From Pseudomonadales bacterium (GTDB lineage Bacteria; Pseudomonadota; Gammaproteobacteria; Pseudomonadales; Azotimanducaceae): a stretch of DNA of 33,153 nt. How positions within the stretch are numbered: the first letter of the stretch is position 1; each line of letters opens with the position of its first letter. The DNA lies in contig JAHRWB010000019.1 of the NCBI GenBank assembly GCA_019090385.1, positions 1 through 33,153 on the forward strand, written 5' to 3'. A program made the position numbers and the translations under genes. Below are positions 15,146 through 23,197 of the stretch, in pieces. The notes under the pieces were generated by a model that did not search any database, had not been told where the DNA came from, and saw nothing but the letters and a program-made list of their open reading frames with translations.

Positions 15146-15898
15146 TTGGCAAACAAAATAGCATTGGTTACAGGTGGTGGTACAGGCATTGGACAAGCCA
15201 GTGCGCTCGCCCTAGCCAAAGAGGACTTTACTCTGGTGCTTAGTGGGCGCAACGAAGACTCCTTAAGACAATCAGCAAAAAAAATTGAATCTCTGGGCCG
15301 CAAAGCACTGGTAATCCCGACCGATATCAGCGATTTCTCCTCCGTCACGGCATTGTTCAAAAAAATCGAAGATGCATTTGGTCGACTCGACCTACTATTC
15401 AACAATGCCGGTACCGGCGCGCCAGCAGTCGCTTTTGACGAGCTCAAATATGAACATTGGCAACATGTCGTTGCAGTAAATCTAACCGGCTCATTTTTAT
15501 GTGCTCAACAAGCATTCAAAATGATGAAAGCCCAAACTCCCCAGGGTGGACGTATTATTAACAATGGGTCCATATCTGCTACCTCGCCCAGGCCAAATTC
15601 AGCACCATACACAGCAACCAAACATGCCATCACTGGCCTGACAAAATCAATGTCTCTGGATGGCCGTGAGCACAATATAATTTGTAGCCAGATCGACATC
15701 GGCAATGCACTAACCGAAATGACGGCCCCCATGGCCGCCGGTGTGCCCCAGGCAAACGGCGACATACTTGCCGAACCCACCATGGATGTGCAGGATGTCG
15801 CTCGAGCCATCGTATTTATAGCCAATTTACCCCTGGAATCTAACGTACAGTTCATGACCATTATGGCCAGCAAAATGCCTTTGATAGGTCGCGGTTAA
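15146..15898 (+). CDS. SDR-family oxidoreductase, probable TTG start
   Basis: A 250-residue classical [11 protein letters not shown] at 9-16, NNAG at 86-89, Ser142 in NNGSISATS, and YTATK with Tyr155 and Lys159. SGRN after the second strand suggests NADP(H). ATG 15137 directly abuts GGAGG with no spacing, so it cannot use that ribosome binding site. TTG 15146 lies nine bases after it and gives the family-like start [12 protein letters not shown], so I place the start there. It is 66 bases after the MDR gene and 31 before the extended SDR, all on one strand, forming a probable oxidoreductase operon. The C-terminus [18 protein letters not shown] replaces the common VDGG ending. Confidence 0.82.
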   Translation: MANKIALVTGGGTGIGQASALALAKEDFTLVLSGRNEDSLRQSAKKIESLGRKALVIPTDISDFSSVTALFKKIEDAFGRLDLLFNNAGTGAPAVAFDELKYEHWQHVVAVNLTGSFLCAQQAFKMMKAQTPQGGRIINNGSISATSPRPNSAPYTATKHAITGLTKSMSLDGREHNIICSQIDIGNALTEMTAPMAAGVPQANGDILAEPTMDVQDVARAIVFIANLPLESNVQFMTIMASKMPLIGRG

Positions 15899-15929
15899 CT
15901 TAAGTTACACGAAATAAGAGAACACAAAT

Positions 15930-17021
15930 ATGAAAGCACTAGTTATTGGCGGCACAGGACCAACCGGACCCTTTGTGGTGAACGGGCTACTGGCTCGAGG
16001 TTATGAAACTGCAATCTTACACACCGGCAACCACGAGGTTGATAGCATTCCGGAGGAAGTCGAACATATACATACCAACCCCTTTGATGAAGAAGCTACC
16101 AAAGCCGCCCTGGGTAACCGGTCTTTTGATTTAGTCATTGCTATGTATGGTCGTTTGCGCATGCTGGCACCGCTATTTAAAGGTCGCACAAACCGGTTTA
16201 TTTCCGTAGGCGGAGTACCTATATACAAAGGTTATGGCCGTCCGACTACGGTATTTCCACCGGGCTTACCCGTACCAACCCGTGAAGATGCACCCAAGGC
16301 AGGCACTGAAGAAGTAGGCAAAGTCTTGCGCATTATCGAAACTGAAGAGTGTGTATTCCAACACCACCCCGAGGCAACCCACTTTCGCTATCCATTAATC
16401 TATGGTCCTGAGCAATTGCTACCCAGAGAATGGTTGATTGTTCGAAGGATCCTGGATAAACGCTCCCACATTATTGTACCGGACGCAGGACTCACCCTCC
16501 GAACTGCAGCCTATGGTGAAAATGCGGCCCACGCTTTACTACTTGCAATTGATAAACCCAATGCGGCCCAGGGCAATGTCTACAATGTCGGTGATGAAAC
16601 CACGTTAACCGTCAAACAAACCATCGAAGTGGTCGCCCAGGCCCTGGATCATGAGCTGGAAATAATCAGCATTCCTCTGGAATATGCCCCCTCAGCGCTG
16701 CCACTACTGGGTACCAGTTGGACCTACCACCGATTGACCGATGCCAATGCAATACGCACTGAACTGGGTTACCGTGATGTACTGCCAGTTAAAGAGGCCC
16801 TGACACGCTCTGCCCGATGGCTGGTTGATAATCCGCCGGAAAAAGGTGGACGAGAAGAAAAGGGCTTACAAGATCCGTTCGATTACGCCTTTGAAGACAG
16901 ACTTGTTGCTGCCTGGCAGAATGCCATGCAATCCATTCGAGAAGTTAACCGCGACTCACCTATATCGTTTAGAGACCGTTACGCCGACGGACGCCGGGGC
17001 GAGGAAAATGCCAAGTCCTGA
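15930..17021 (+). CDS. Extended SDR: NAD-dependent epimerase/dehydratase-like protein
   Basis: A 363-residue protein with the N-terminal nucleotide-binding motif GGTGPTG (7-13), characteristic of extended or atypical SDRs. FISVGGVPIYKGYG and FRYPLIYGPEQLLPREW resemble the catalytic and substrate-loop regions of NAD-dependent epimerases. The usual YxxxK is not clear: YKGYG provides tyrosines without the canonical lysine, so the catalytic mechanism may be atypical. The C-terminal third holds GNVYNVGDETTLTVKQTIEVVA and TELGYRDVLPVKEAL, typical of sugar-nucleotide or steroid-type extended SDRs. The last 60 residues are charged and probably specific to this subgroup. It is the last gene of the 13084-17021 cluster. 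The substrate is unknown. Confidence 0.78.
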   Translation: MKALVIGGTGPTGPFVVNGLLARGYETAILHTGNHEVDSIPEEVEHIHTNPFDEEATKAALGNRSFDLVIAMYGRLRMLAPLFKGRTNRFISVGGVPIYKGYGRPTTVFPPGLPVPTREDAPKAGTEEVGKVLRIIETEECVFQHHPEATHFRYPLIYGPEQLLPREWLIVRRILDKRSHIIVPDAGLTLRTAAYGENAAHALLLAIDKPNAAQGNVYNVGDETTLTVKQTIEVVAQALDHELEIISIPLEYAPSALPLLGTSWTYHRLTDANAIRTELGYRDVLPVKEALTRSARWLVDNPPEKGGREEKGLQDPFDYAFEDRLVAAWQNAMQSIREVNRDSPISFRDRYADGRRGEENAKS

Positions 17022-17034
17022 GTTGTGACGCGGA

Positions 17035-17053
17035 CAGGGCACTGAGTGCCCTG
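17035..17053. terminator. Strong hairpin between convergent genes
   Basis: CAGGGCAC (17035-17042), loop TGA, GTGCCCTG (17046-17053): a perfect 8-bp GC-rich stem between the extended SDR and flavin-reductase stops. Neither side carries a T-run, so it may be a Rho-assisted or bidirectional terminator, or an mRNA-stabilising 3' hairpin. Confidence 0.45.
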
Positions 17054-17098
17054 CCTACAACATTGTCTCAGATACTCAGGCTCGAGCACCACAGATGA

Positions 17099-17602
17099 TT
17101 AACCGCCGTAGAAGGTCTTTTCACCCAACTCTGCCATTATCAGAATAGCGTTGTCAGCGCGCCCTTCAATAGTTTGCTGAAGACCGGCATCAACAACTTC
17201 GCCAACAAAAATGGAGTGATCGCCTTTCTCAACAGTCTCTACCAGTTTGCACTCAACGAAAGCCGGCACTGACTCCAGTATCGGACAACCATTTTTGCCA
17301 CTCTTGTATTTTTCACCATTGAGCGTATCACCCTCTTTGGTAGTTGCCTTGAAAAAAGCAAAGCATGGACCCTGCTGCCCTTTGCCCAGCATATTTAATG
17401 CAAAGTAGCCGGTATCCTTAATTAAATCATGTGCACCTGCATCAGTTTTAACACCCACGGCGACCAATGGCGGATCAAAACTCGCCTGGGTCACCCAGTT
17501 CACAGCAGCTGCCGCGACTCTTCCATCAGATGCCTCGGCCGTTAAAACATACATACCATAAGGAATCATACGCAATGCTGTTTTCTTATCACTTGCTTCC
17601 AT
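17099..17602 (-). CDS. Flavin-reductase-like (FMN-binding split barrel) protein
   Basis: A 167-residue single-domain protein. It opens ALRMIPYGMYVLTAE, followed by AAAAVNWVTQASFDPPLVAVGV, the FMN-contact region of the flavin reductase-like split-barrel family, and FALNMLGKGQQ. The centre reads CPILESVPAFVECKLVETVEKGDHSIFVGEVVDAG, again family-typical. Such proteins reduce FMN or FAD with NAD(P)H for partner monooxygenases, or act as flavoredoxin-like electron carriers. No two-component monooxygenase gene adjoins it. It lies directly downstream of the amidohydrolase, but an intrinsic terminator ends 18 bases before its start, so its expression from that promoter should be reduced. AGAGAG is a modest ribosome binding site. 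Confidence 0.85.
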   Translation of the reverse strand: MEASDKKTALRMIPYGMYVLTAEASDGRVAAAAVNWVTQASFDPPLVAVGVKTDAGAHDLIKDTGYFALNMLGKGQQGPCFAFFKATTKEGDTLNGEKYKSGKNGCPILESVPAFVECKLVETVEKGDHSIFVGEVVDAGLQQTIEGRADNAILIMAELGEKTFYGG

Positions 17603-17620
17603 AGTTTACTCTCTGTCATT

Positions 17621-17652
17621 AAAAAAACGGATCCAGGCTGTACCCGGATCCA
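17621..17652 (-). terminator. Intrinsic terminator/attenuator between amidohydrolase and flavin-reductase genes
   Basis: Read on the minus strand, TGGATCCGGG and CCTGGATCCG form a 10-bp stem (with two G-U pairs) around loop TACAG, followed at once by seven T residues (A-run 17621-17627 on the plus strand). This is a textbook Rho-independent terminator. It lies 23 bases after the amidohydrolase stop and 18 bases before the next start on the same strand. Confidence 0.8.
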
Positions 17653-17675
17653 GATTTATACAATACCACCAAAAT

Positions 17676-18848
17676 TTATGCTGCAGCAGCTTTGTCTGCT
17701 TTCCAGGATTTATTGCCCGCTGGCAAATTGAATATACCTGCAACGTTATCGCGCATAATTGCCTGACGTTGCTCAGGCGACAACGACGCAGCATGCTCAT
17801 CTAACAAGGCCTGTGAATCCGGCCAGGTCGAATCAGTATGTGGAAAATCGTTTGCCCACAGTAATTGTTTATAGTTCATTAAATCTGCGGTTTTAAAGGC
17901 TGTCCAATCATCCTGAAATGTCATCCAGACATTGCTTTTCATGTACTCGCTGGGCAGTTTGCTCAGACCTTTTATGATACCACCCTCTACGTTAAATTTT
18001 GCCGCATGATCCATACGATACATATAGTGAGGCATCCAGCCGGCGTCCCCTTCAGCGCAAACCATTTTCAGCTCCGGGTGACGCTCAAAAACACCTCCCA
18101 GCGTTAATAAACCCACTACATCCTGTACCGCCCGTATAATAGTCAAAAATCCATTCATTGGGTGTCCACGATGGACATTCTGCTTGCGAGACATACCGCC
18201 TGAACGAGAGGTCAAAATATGGAAGGCGATGGGCAATTTCAGATCCGTCGCGCATTCCCATAATGCGTCATATTCCGGGTGATCATAATCTCCTTCAACC
18301 GGCTCACCAGGCATCATCATGCCAACATGACCCATTTCTTTTGCACGCCGAAAATCTTCTATTGCACTATCAACCGACATCACCGCGGTTTGTGCCAAAC
18401 CAAATAAACGATTGGGAAGCCCGCCACAAAACTCTGCTAACCAACGGTTATAAGCCTGCATACAAGCATTTTTATATTCAATATCAGGATGTGTACAAAG
18501 CGCCATGCCCACGGATGCATAAATAACTTCAGCCGCTATACCATCCTGATCCTGTGCTTCCTGCCGGTATGCCGGATCCCAGCCAGCTCGCCGAGTCTCC
18601 TCAAATTTAATCGTACCCACTCTGGATTTGCGCTCTGCGATGGAATAACCCGCACCATCTAACAGCGCCAGCGGTATAGTCTTTTTTACATCCTTGATAA
18701 CATATACGTCATCGCCCGATTCAGACTGTTTTATTTTGGGCGCATCATCCCGAAATTTAGGATCAATGTAATCGACGTAACAATTAGGTGGTTCCGTAAT
18801 GTGCGAATCTGCCGATATAGCACCTGCTGGTATTTCTCCACTGCTCAT
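17676..18848 (-). CDS. Amidohydrolase-2 family (ACMSD-like) metal-dependent hydrolase/decarboxylase
   Basis: A 390-residue TIM-barrel protein of the amidohydrolase_2 family. The N-terminal metal site is ISADSHITEP (Asp14, His16), in the place of the HxH seen in relatives. His210 in LPIAFHILTSRSGG is a further ligand. HPELKMVCAEGDAGWMPHYMYRMDH and LLWANDFPHTDSTWP (Asp334, His337) are typical of this group. Known relatives decarboxylate aminocarboxymuconate semialdehyde, resorcylate and similar aromatic acids, or hydrolyse ring-derived intermediates. The substrate here is unknown. AAGGA about eight bases before ATG supports the start. It forms a transcription unit with the flavin-reductase gene, separated by an attenuator-like terminator. 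Confidence 0.87.
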   Translation of the reverse strand: MSSGEIPAGAISADSHITEPPNCYVDYIDPKFRDDAPKIKQSESGDDVYVIKDVKKTIPLALLDGAGYSIAERKSRVGTIKFEETRRAGWDPAYRQEAQDQDGIAAEVIYASVGMALCTHPDIEYKNACMQAYNRWLAEFCGGLPNRLFGLAQTAVMSVDSAIEDFRRAKEMGHVGMMMPGEPVEGDYDHPEYDALWECATDLKLPIAFHILTSRSGGMSRKQNVHRGHPMNGFLTIIRAVQDVVGLLTLGGVFERHPELKMVCAEGDAGWMPHYMYRMDHAAKFNVEGGIIKGLSKLPSEYMKSNVWMTFQDDWTAFKTADLMNYKQLLWANDFPHTDSTWPDSQALLDEHAASLSPEQRQAIMRDNVAGIFNLPAGNKSWKADKAAAA

Positions 18849-19009
18849 AGCTAGTTCCTTCCTTGTTGATTATTTCTCCTGACTATATCGCAATTAAAAC
18901 CTCTTGTGTTCGACATACTGTAAATCCATGCAGATCCCGGGGGGATACTGCCCTGCCCCAGCGCACCACGTGCAGCGGTGAAGTATTGTAGCCGGAGCTA
19001 CCAAACATC

Positions 19010-19053
19010 TACCTATGTCATTGTTTATTCTTAAAAATATGCAATGATAGGTA
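19010..19053. promoter_or_regulatory. Long inverted repeat upstream of the TVP38 gene
   Basis: TACCTAT-GT-CATTG (19010-19023) and CAATGATAGGTA (19042-19053) are complementary over 12 bp with a two-base bulge and an 18-base AT-rich loop. It lies 44 bases before the membrane-protein start, so it could be a leader hairpin or a spaced operator. No known riboswitch pattern was recognised. Confidence 0.4.
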
Positions 19054-19097
19054 AAGCACAATGGTAGTAGGGTCATTAATTATTCAGTGGAATTAGT

Positions 19098-19733
19098 ATG
19101 ATCAAAATATTTCTATTTTTACTGGTTGTAGTTTCTGCTCTGCTAACCATCCATTTTGACCTGATGAGCTACCTAACTCTGGCAAATATCGAAGCCTCTC
19201 GACAATACTTGGGCTGGTGGGCACCCCTTGTATTTTTACTTGCTTTTACCATAGGTGAACTGATTCATATCCCTTCTGTTTTGTGGATATTTTTTGCAGG
19301 TATTATCTGGCCCGTATGGCTGGCACTTCCCATTGCACTTTTATCTGCTCTTATTGCAGCAGCATGCTCTTTTTTAGTCGCCAGGTACTTTTTGGGAGAA
19401 ACATTCCACCAAAAATTACCCACCAGGTTACAAAAGCTGACCAAAAAAATTGAGCAATCACCACTACAAGGAATCATCCTGGTTCGCTTGACCACCTTTC
19501 TCCATCCGATTATGCACTGGATACTTGCTGCAGCCCCAGTTAACCTAACAACATTCCTGGTGGGAACACTGATAGGAATATTTCCACTAACACTGGCCAT
19601 CGTATTATTAGGTGACGTATTTTTGAACTGGTGGGATCAATATGCCTGGTATATTTCCGGGCTTGTTATTTTCGCTATTGCAATATATGCATTAATTCAT
19701 TTCAAACAAAAGTCTGCAGAAGCCGCAAACTGA
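19098..19733 (+). CDS. TVP38/TMEM64-family (VTT domain) membrane protein
   Basis: A 211-residue integral membrane protein with about five to six hydrophobic segments. The VTT/SNARE-associated features are FTIGELIHIPSVLWIFFAGIIWPVWLALPIALLSA (pieces FTIGELIHIPS and FAGIIWPVW), LVARYFLG, and the re-entrant region ILVRLTTFLHPIMHWILAAAP, where relatives have the R..P..P..N pattern. Family members (DedA, TVP38, TMEM41B) are linked to lipid scrambling or membrane homeostasis. The particular role here is not known. It is divergent from the amidohydrolase across a 249-bp region and appears monocistronic. No strong ribosome binding site is seen before ATG 19098. Confidence 0.8.
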   Translation: MIKIFLFLLVVVSALLTIHFDLMSYLTLANIEASRQYLGWWAPLVFLLAFTIGELIHIPSVLWIFFAGIIWPVWLALPIALLSALIAAACSFLVARYFLGETFHQKLPTRLQKLTKKIEQSPLQGIILVRLTTFLHPIMHWILAAAPVNLTTFLVGTLIGIFPLTLAIVLLGDVFLNWWDQYAWYISGLVIFAIAIYALIHFKQKSAEAAN

Positions 19734-19817
19734 AAGACGTTCCTTCGATCAACTTCTTGCAAATAAATCATTGCTATTAACTTATTGCACCCAGCCCCTT
19801 CACGTAACAAACCCCTA

Positions 19818-19847
19818 GCTCTCTATTACCAAGCTCTCTATTACCAA
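19818..19847. repeat. 15-bp tandem duplication across an SDR stop codon
   Basis: AGCTCTCTATTACCA occurs twice without mismatch (19818-19832, 19833-19847). On the minus strand the first-read copy contains the final Ala-Trp codons and a double stop TAA-TAG, and the second repeats them, so the protein is unchanged. Confidence 0.88.
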
Positions 19848-20527
19848 GCGTGGGTTTCTCCGTTCCACTTCCAAAATCCACCCGTATTATCTGCATTCAA
19901 CTGGGTGACAACATTTATGATGCCAGCAGCACTGTCTGTGGCAGTCAGGTCAGCAGTGGGCCCACCCATGTCAGTTTGCACCCAACCAGGGTGTATCACA
20001 CAAACCTGGATATTTTCTTTTGCAAGCTCGATAGCCGCGAGCTTCATTACTTTATTCAAGGCCGCTTTACTGGCACAGTATGCGTAAGCCACTGTCATAT
20101 CCAGAGAAATTGCACCCATTTGACTGGTAATAGTCACCACTTTTGAGGTATCTGGCAAACTAAGATTTTCTTTCAAAGCCTGCAGTATGCGTAAAGGCGC
20201 CATTGCATTAATATTGAAGGTGTCTGCCCAGCCTTCAAAATCCATATTTGATACCGACTGAGATTTCGGACCACCGGTTCCCGCGTTATTGATTAGAATA
20301 TCAATGGGCACACCTTTAAGTTGACTCGCCATTTCGGCAACAGACACGGCATCACCAATACTCACTTTAATTATCTGCACGTCATTGCTCTTGGCAAGCT
20401 CATTCAGCTCAGTGGCTGACTCAGGGCTACGGCAACACGCAAACACTTTATTTCCCGCACTCGCATACTGACTAGTCAACTGCAGACCTATACCTTTGTT
20501 GGCACCCGTTATTAGTATATTTGCCAT
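19841..20527 (-). CDS. SDR-family oxidoreductase (C-factor/CsgA-like subgroup)
   Basis: A 228-residue short SDR. ILITGANKGIGLQL provides the nucleotide-binding glycines and CCRSP follows strand two. INNAGTGG, VTITSQMG (catalytic Ser) and YAYCASKAALNK (Tyr and Lys of YxxxK) are all present. IHPGWVQTDMGG is the PG motif, and the protein ends FWKWNGETHAW. That ending and the size match the C-factor/sniffer-like subgroup. AGGAG eight bases before ATG 20527 supports the start. It follows the second acyl-CoA dehydrogenase by 11 bases and is probably the last gene of that operon, so it may oxidise or reduce an intermediate of the same pathway. The substrate is unknown. Confidence 0.85.
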   Translation of the reverse strand: MANILITGANKGIGLQLTSQYASAGNKVFACCRSPESATELNELAKSNDVQIIKVSIGDAVSVAEMASQLKGVPIDILINNAGTGGPKSQSVSNMDFEGWADTFNINAMAPLRILQALKENLSLPDTSKVVTITSQMGAISLDMTVAYAYCASKAALNKVMKLAAIELAKENIQVCVIHPGWVQTDMGGPTADLTATDSAAGIINVVTQLNADNTGGFWKWNGETHAW

Positions 20528-20538
20528 TTTTCGCTCTC

Positions 20539-21684
20539 CTAAAATCCCAATAAGTTGCTAAATCGGTTCTCATGATACCGAATATCACCCAAAGTATGCT
20601 CAGTCACACGCGCACGTTTCAGAAAAAAACCAATTTCCTCCTCGTCAGTCATGCCTATTCCACCATACATCTGAATCGCCTCATTGCTAACAAGATTAAA
20701 TGTTTCTGCCACTTTCGCTTTGGCAAGGCTGGCATGGCGGGCAATTTCAGCACTTGTTTTTCCTTCATCCAAACAGGAGAGCGCAGACATAACCACTGAT
20801 TTGCATATCTCAATTTCCACATACATTTGTGCTGAGCGATGTTGCAATACCTGGAAAGATCCCAGCGGCACATCAAACTGGATACGGGTTTTTATATACT
20901 CAACAGTGCGCTCAAATGCCTCTTGCATGCTACCTAACATTTCAGATGCAATACAAATTTGCCCAATATTGAGGATCTCGTGCAGGATCTTCAACCCCTT
21001 ATCAACTTCCCCAAGTACTGCAGAAGCCGGTACTTCAACATCGCTAAAGGTCATATTACAAGCATTGCGACTATCTACCATTTGGCGTTTAACAATGGAA
21101 ATACCAGGACTCTGAGCATCAACCAGGAACAAGGTCACACCTGTATCAGAACCCGGCTCGGCAGATGTTCGCGTCACAACAACAAACTTATCGGCTATAT
21201 TGGCATCCAGAACAAAACACTTCTCGCCGCTTATTTTATATCCGCTCGCTGTTTTGCTTGCAAGGGTACGGGTATTTTCCGGGCAATGATTTGCACTCTC
21301 TTCTAGCGCCATCGCCAACAAAAGTTCACCACTGACTATTTGTGGCAAAAATTCTTCTTTTTGCTGCTCATTACCAGCCAACGAAAGAGCGCTACCACCT
21401 AGTACGCAGGTGGAGAATAATGGTGACGCTGCCAGGGTACGCCCAGCCTCCTCTAATACCACACCCAAACCCAGATAGCTGAAATCCAGACCACCATAGG
21501 CTTCCGGAATAATGATTCCAGCCCAACCCAGATCAACCATTTGTTTCCAGTGGCTTTCGGTATATCCACTCTCAACATTGTCATCGCGTAATTCCCTAAG
21601 TTGGCTAATCGGCATATTCTTAGTGAAAAAATCTTTTGCAGAATCACTCAGCAACTGTTGTTCTTCATTTAATGTAAATGCCAT
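20539..21684 (-). CDS. Acyl-CoA dehydrogenase family protein (second of a pair)
   Basis: The 381-residue protein has the three acyl-CoA dehydrogenase domains: an N-terminal helical domain (FTLNEEQQLLSDSAKDFF), a central beta domain with LAMALEESANHC and KISGEKCFVLDANIADKFVVV, and a C-terminal helical domain ending EAIQMYGGIGMTDEEEIGFFLKRA. The central domain deviates from the flavin-binding consensus: LAMALEES replaces the common TEP.AGSD pattern. This suggests a divergent subunit, as in heteromeric FadE-type pairs for steroid or branched acyl-CoA. Its ATG overlaps the upstream dehydrogenase stop by one base (TAATG), indicating coupled translation. FAD-dependent alpha,beta-desaturation of an acyl-CoA is the expected reaction for the complex. 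Confidence 0.88.
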   Translation of the reverse strand: MAFTLNEEQQLLSDSAKDFFTKNMPISQLRELRDDNVESGYTESHWKQMVDLGWAGIIIPEAYGGLDFSYLGLGVVLEEAGRTLAASPLFSTCVLGGSALSLAGNEQQKEEFLPQIVSGELLLAMALEESANHCPENTRTLASKTASGYKISGEKCFVLDANIADKFVVVTRTSAEPGSDTGVTLFLVDAQSPGISIVKRQMVDSRNACNMTFSDVEVPASAVLGEVDKGLKILHEILNIGQICIASEMLGSMQEAFERTVEYIKTRIQFDVPLGSFQVLQHRSAQMYVEIEICKSVVMSALSCLDEGKTSAEIARHASLAKAKVAETFNLVSNEAIQMYGGIGMTDEEEIGFFLKRARVTEHTLGDIRYHENRFSNLLGF

Positions 21685-22880
21685 TATTTGTTCCCCTGGG
21701 CTTCCGGTAACTGCAGAATGCGTTTAGCGATAATATTCAACTGCACTTCAGAGCTACCACCAGCAATAGTAAAGGCTTTATCGGATAACCAGCGCTCGGA
21801 GATAGCCAACTCCTCTTTGCTAAATTCATCACCCTCCCGGCCTAATCCGTTGGGGCCCAATATAGACACCATAAGTTCAGACTTTTTCTTGGTCATCTCA
21901 GAGGCGTAATATTTCATTACCGAAGTAGCAAACCCCAATCCTTTTCCTGCCTTAGCTTCCTCTGCGATACGTTGCGTGGTATCCATAAATGCCAGAGAGT
22001 TCATTTCATGTCGAACTATTTGAGCTCGCAACAGTGGATCTTCAATTTCGCCAGCTTCGTTCGCTCGGTACTTCTTTGCCAGATCGACCAAGCCCGACTT
22101 TACCGCGGAACCAATGCCAATACGTGAACTACCAATGGAAGATCGTTCAAACTGCAATAAACGTTTGCCCACTGTCCAGCCATCATTGACTTTTCCAACC
22201 AAATCCCGCTTTTCAGCTATCACATTATCGAAAAAAACCTGGCAAAATAAAGAATTCCCACTGATCAGCTTAATGGGCTTCCTGGTAACCCCAGGATCAG
22301 TCATTGGAAATAGCACGAAACTAATGCCTTTTTGTTTTTGCACACTGTTATCGGTTCTTACCAGACAAAACATCCAATCAGCATTCATAGCCCCTGATGT
22401 CCAGATCTTCGATCCATTAATTAAATAGTGGTCACCCTTATCTTCTGCTTTGGTCTGAACATTAGCGAGATCTGAGCCAGCATTTGGCTCACTGTAGCCC
22501 TGACACCAGTTCACTTCACCCGTAACAATCTTGGGAATATGCCGTTGCTTTTGCTCTTCTGTACCCAACTCAAGCAAGGTCGGGCCAATCATGCTTAGCC
22601 CCATACCTGATAGTGCTTGAGGTGCGTTTATGCGCTTGATTTCCTTTCTAAAAATCAGGTTCTCAGCAAAGCTCAAACCGCCGCCACCATACTCTTTAGG
22701 CCACATAGGTGCAGTCCAGCCTTTTTCACCCATGCGCTCAAGCCACAACCTGGAATCTCCCTTTAAATATCTCGTTGATAAACCAGCACCGCGACTAGCG
22801 CCTTTTTCACAAAGGCTCGGGGGACAGTTTTTACTAAGCCATTCCCGAACTTCCTGCTTAAACGCATCATTTTTGTTCAT
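21684..22880 (-). CDS. Acyl-CoA dehydrogenase family protein (first of a pair)
   Basis: A 398-residue acyl-CoA dehydrogenase. The flavin-binding region is intact: WCQGYSEPNAGSDLANVQTKA followed by INGSKIWTSGAMNADWMFCLVRTD. LLQFERSSIG marks the start of the C-terminal helical domain, and the end is FTIAGGSSEVQLNIIAKRIL, where family members bind the flavin of a neighbouring subunit. It is the first gene of an operon with a second, more divergent dehydrogenase and an SDR. Such adjacent pairs form heterotetramers in sterol side-chain catabolism of actinobacteria (FadE pairs) and occur widely in proteobacteria; that function is inference here. The promoter should lie in the 22881-23197 region, next to the 21-bp tandem array. 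Confidence 0.9.
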   Translation of the reverse strand: MNKNDAFKQEVREWLSKNCPPSLCEKGASRGAGLSTRYLKGDSRLWLERMGEKGWTAPMWPKEYGGGGLSFAENLIFRKEIKRINAPQALSGMGLSMIGPTLLELGTEEQKQRHIPKIVTGEVNWCQGYSEPNAGSDLANVQTKAEDKGDHYLINGSKIWTSGAMNADWMFCLVRTDNSVQKQKGISFVLFPMTDPGVTRKPIKLISGNSLFCQVFFDNVIAEKRDLVGKVNDGWTVGKRLLQFERSSIGSSRIGIGSAVKSGLVDLAKKYRANEAGEIEDPLLRAQIVRHEMNSLAFMDTTQRIAEEAKAGKGLGFATSVMKYYASEMTKKKSELMVSILGPNGLGREGDEFSKEELAISERWLSDKAFTIAGGSSEVQLNIIAKRILQLPEAQGNK

Positions 22881-23197
22881 ATTTTTAGCTCTCTAATTTT
22901 CAATCCGACAATTGTTGCAGTCTATACTCTCTGTCCCAAGATCCCTATCAGGCATAGAGAGATCCCTATCAGGCATAGAGAGATCCCTATCAGGCATAGA
23001 GAGATCCCTACCAGGCATAACTAGATCCCTGTCAGGTACAAATACTAATACAGGTATTACAAAAAAAAACAGATTTCTCGACAAATCCCAAGGAATTGTT
23101 CTCTGCAACCTCGCGGGCGTCTGCACCAAAGGTGGGACTACAAACTAAGCCAGGAGAGGCAGTGGCTATGCCATTCTGGTGGACCGCTCTATGTGTT
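22881..23197. other. 317-bp intergenic region holding the 21-bp tandem array
   Basis: No gene is visible; open frames here exist only because the repeat length is a multiple of three. It separates the end of the ferritin-like gene from the start of the acyl-CoA dehydrogenase operon on the same strand, so it should contain that operon's promoter. The array lies 59 bases upstream of the first dehydrogenase start. Confidence 0.7.
22939..23043. repeat. Five-copy 21-bp tandem repeat
   Basis: Units begin at 22939, 22960, 22981, 23002 and 23023. Each starts AGATCCCT and contains CAGG; the first three are identical (AGATCCCTATCAGG then CATAGAG). Unit 4 changes to CTACC and ends in ACT; unit 5 reads CTGTCAGGTACAAAT. 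Divergence increases away from the dehydrogenase operon. The 21-bp period equals two helical turns, so identical faces are presented to a binding protein. Confidence 0.92.

Noticed and set aside
22893-23148. 78-codon open frames on both strands over the 21-bp array
   Set aside because: They exist because the repeat unit is a multiple of three; the products are simple peptide repeats without ribosome binding sites.
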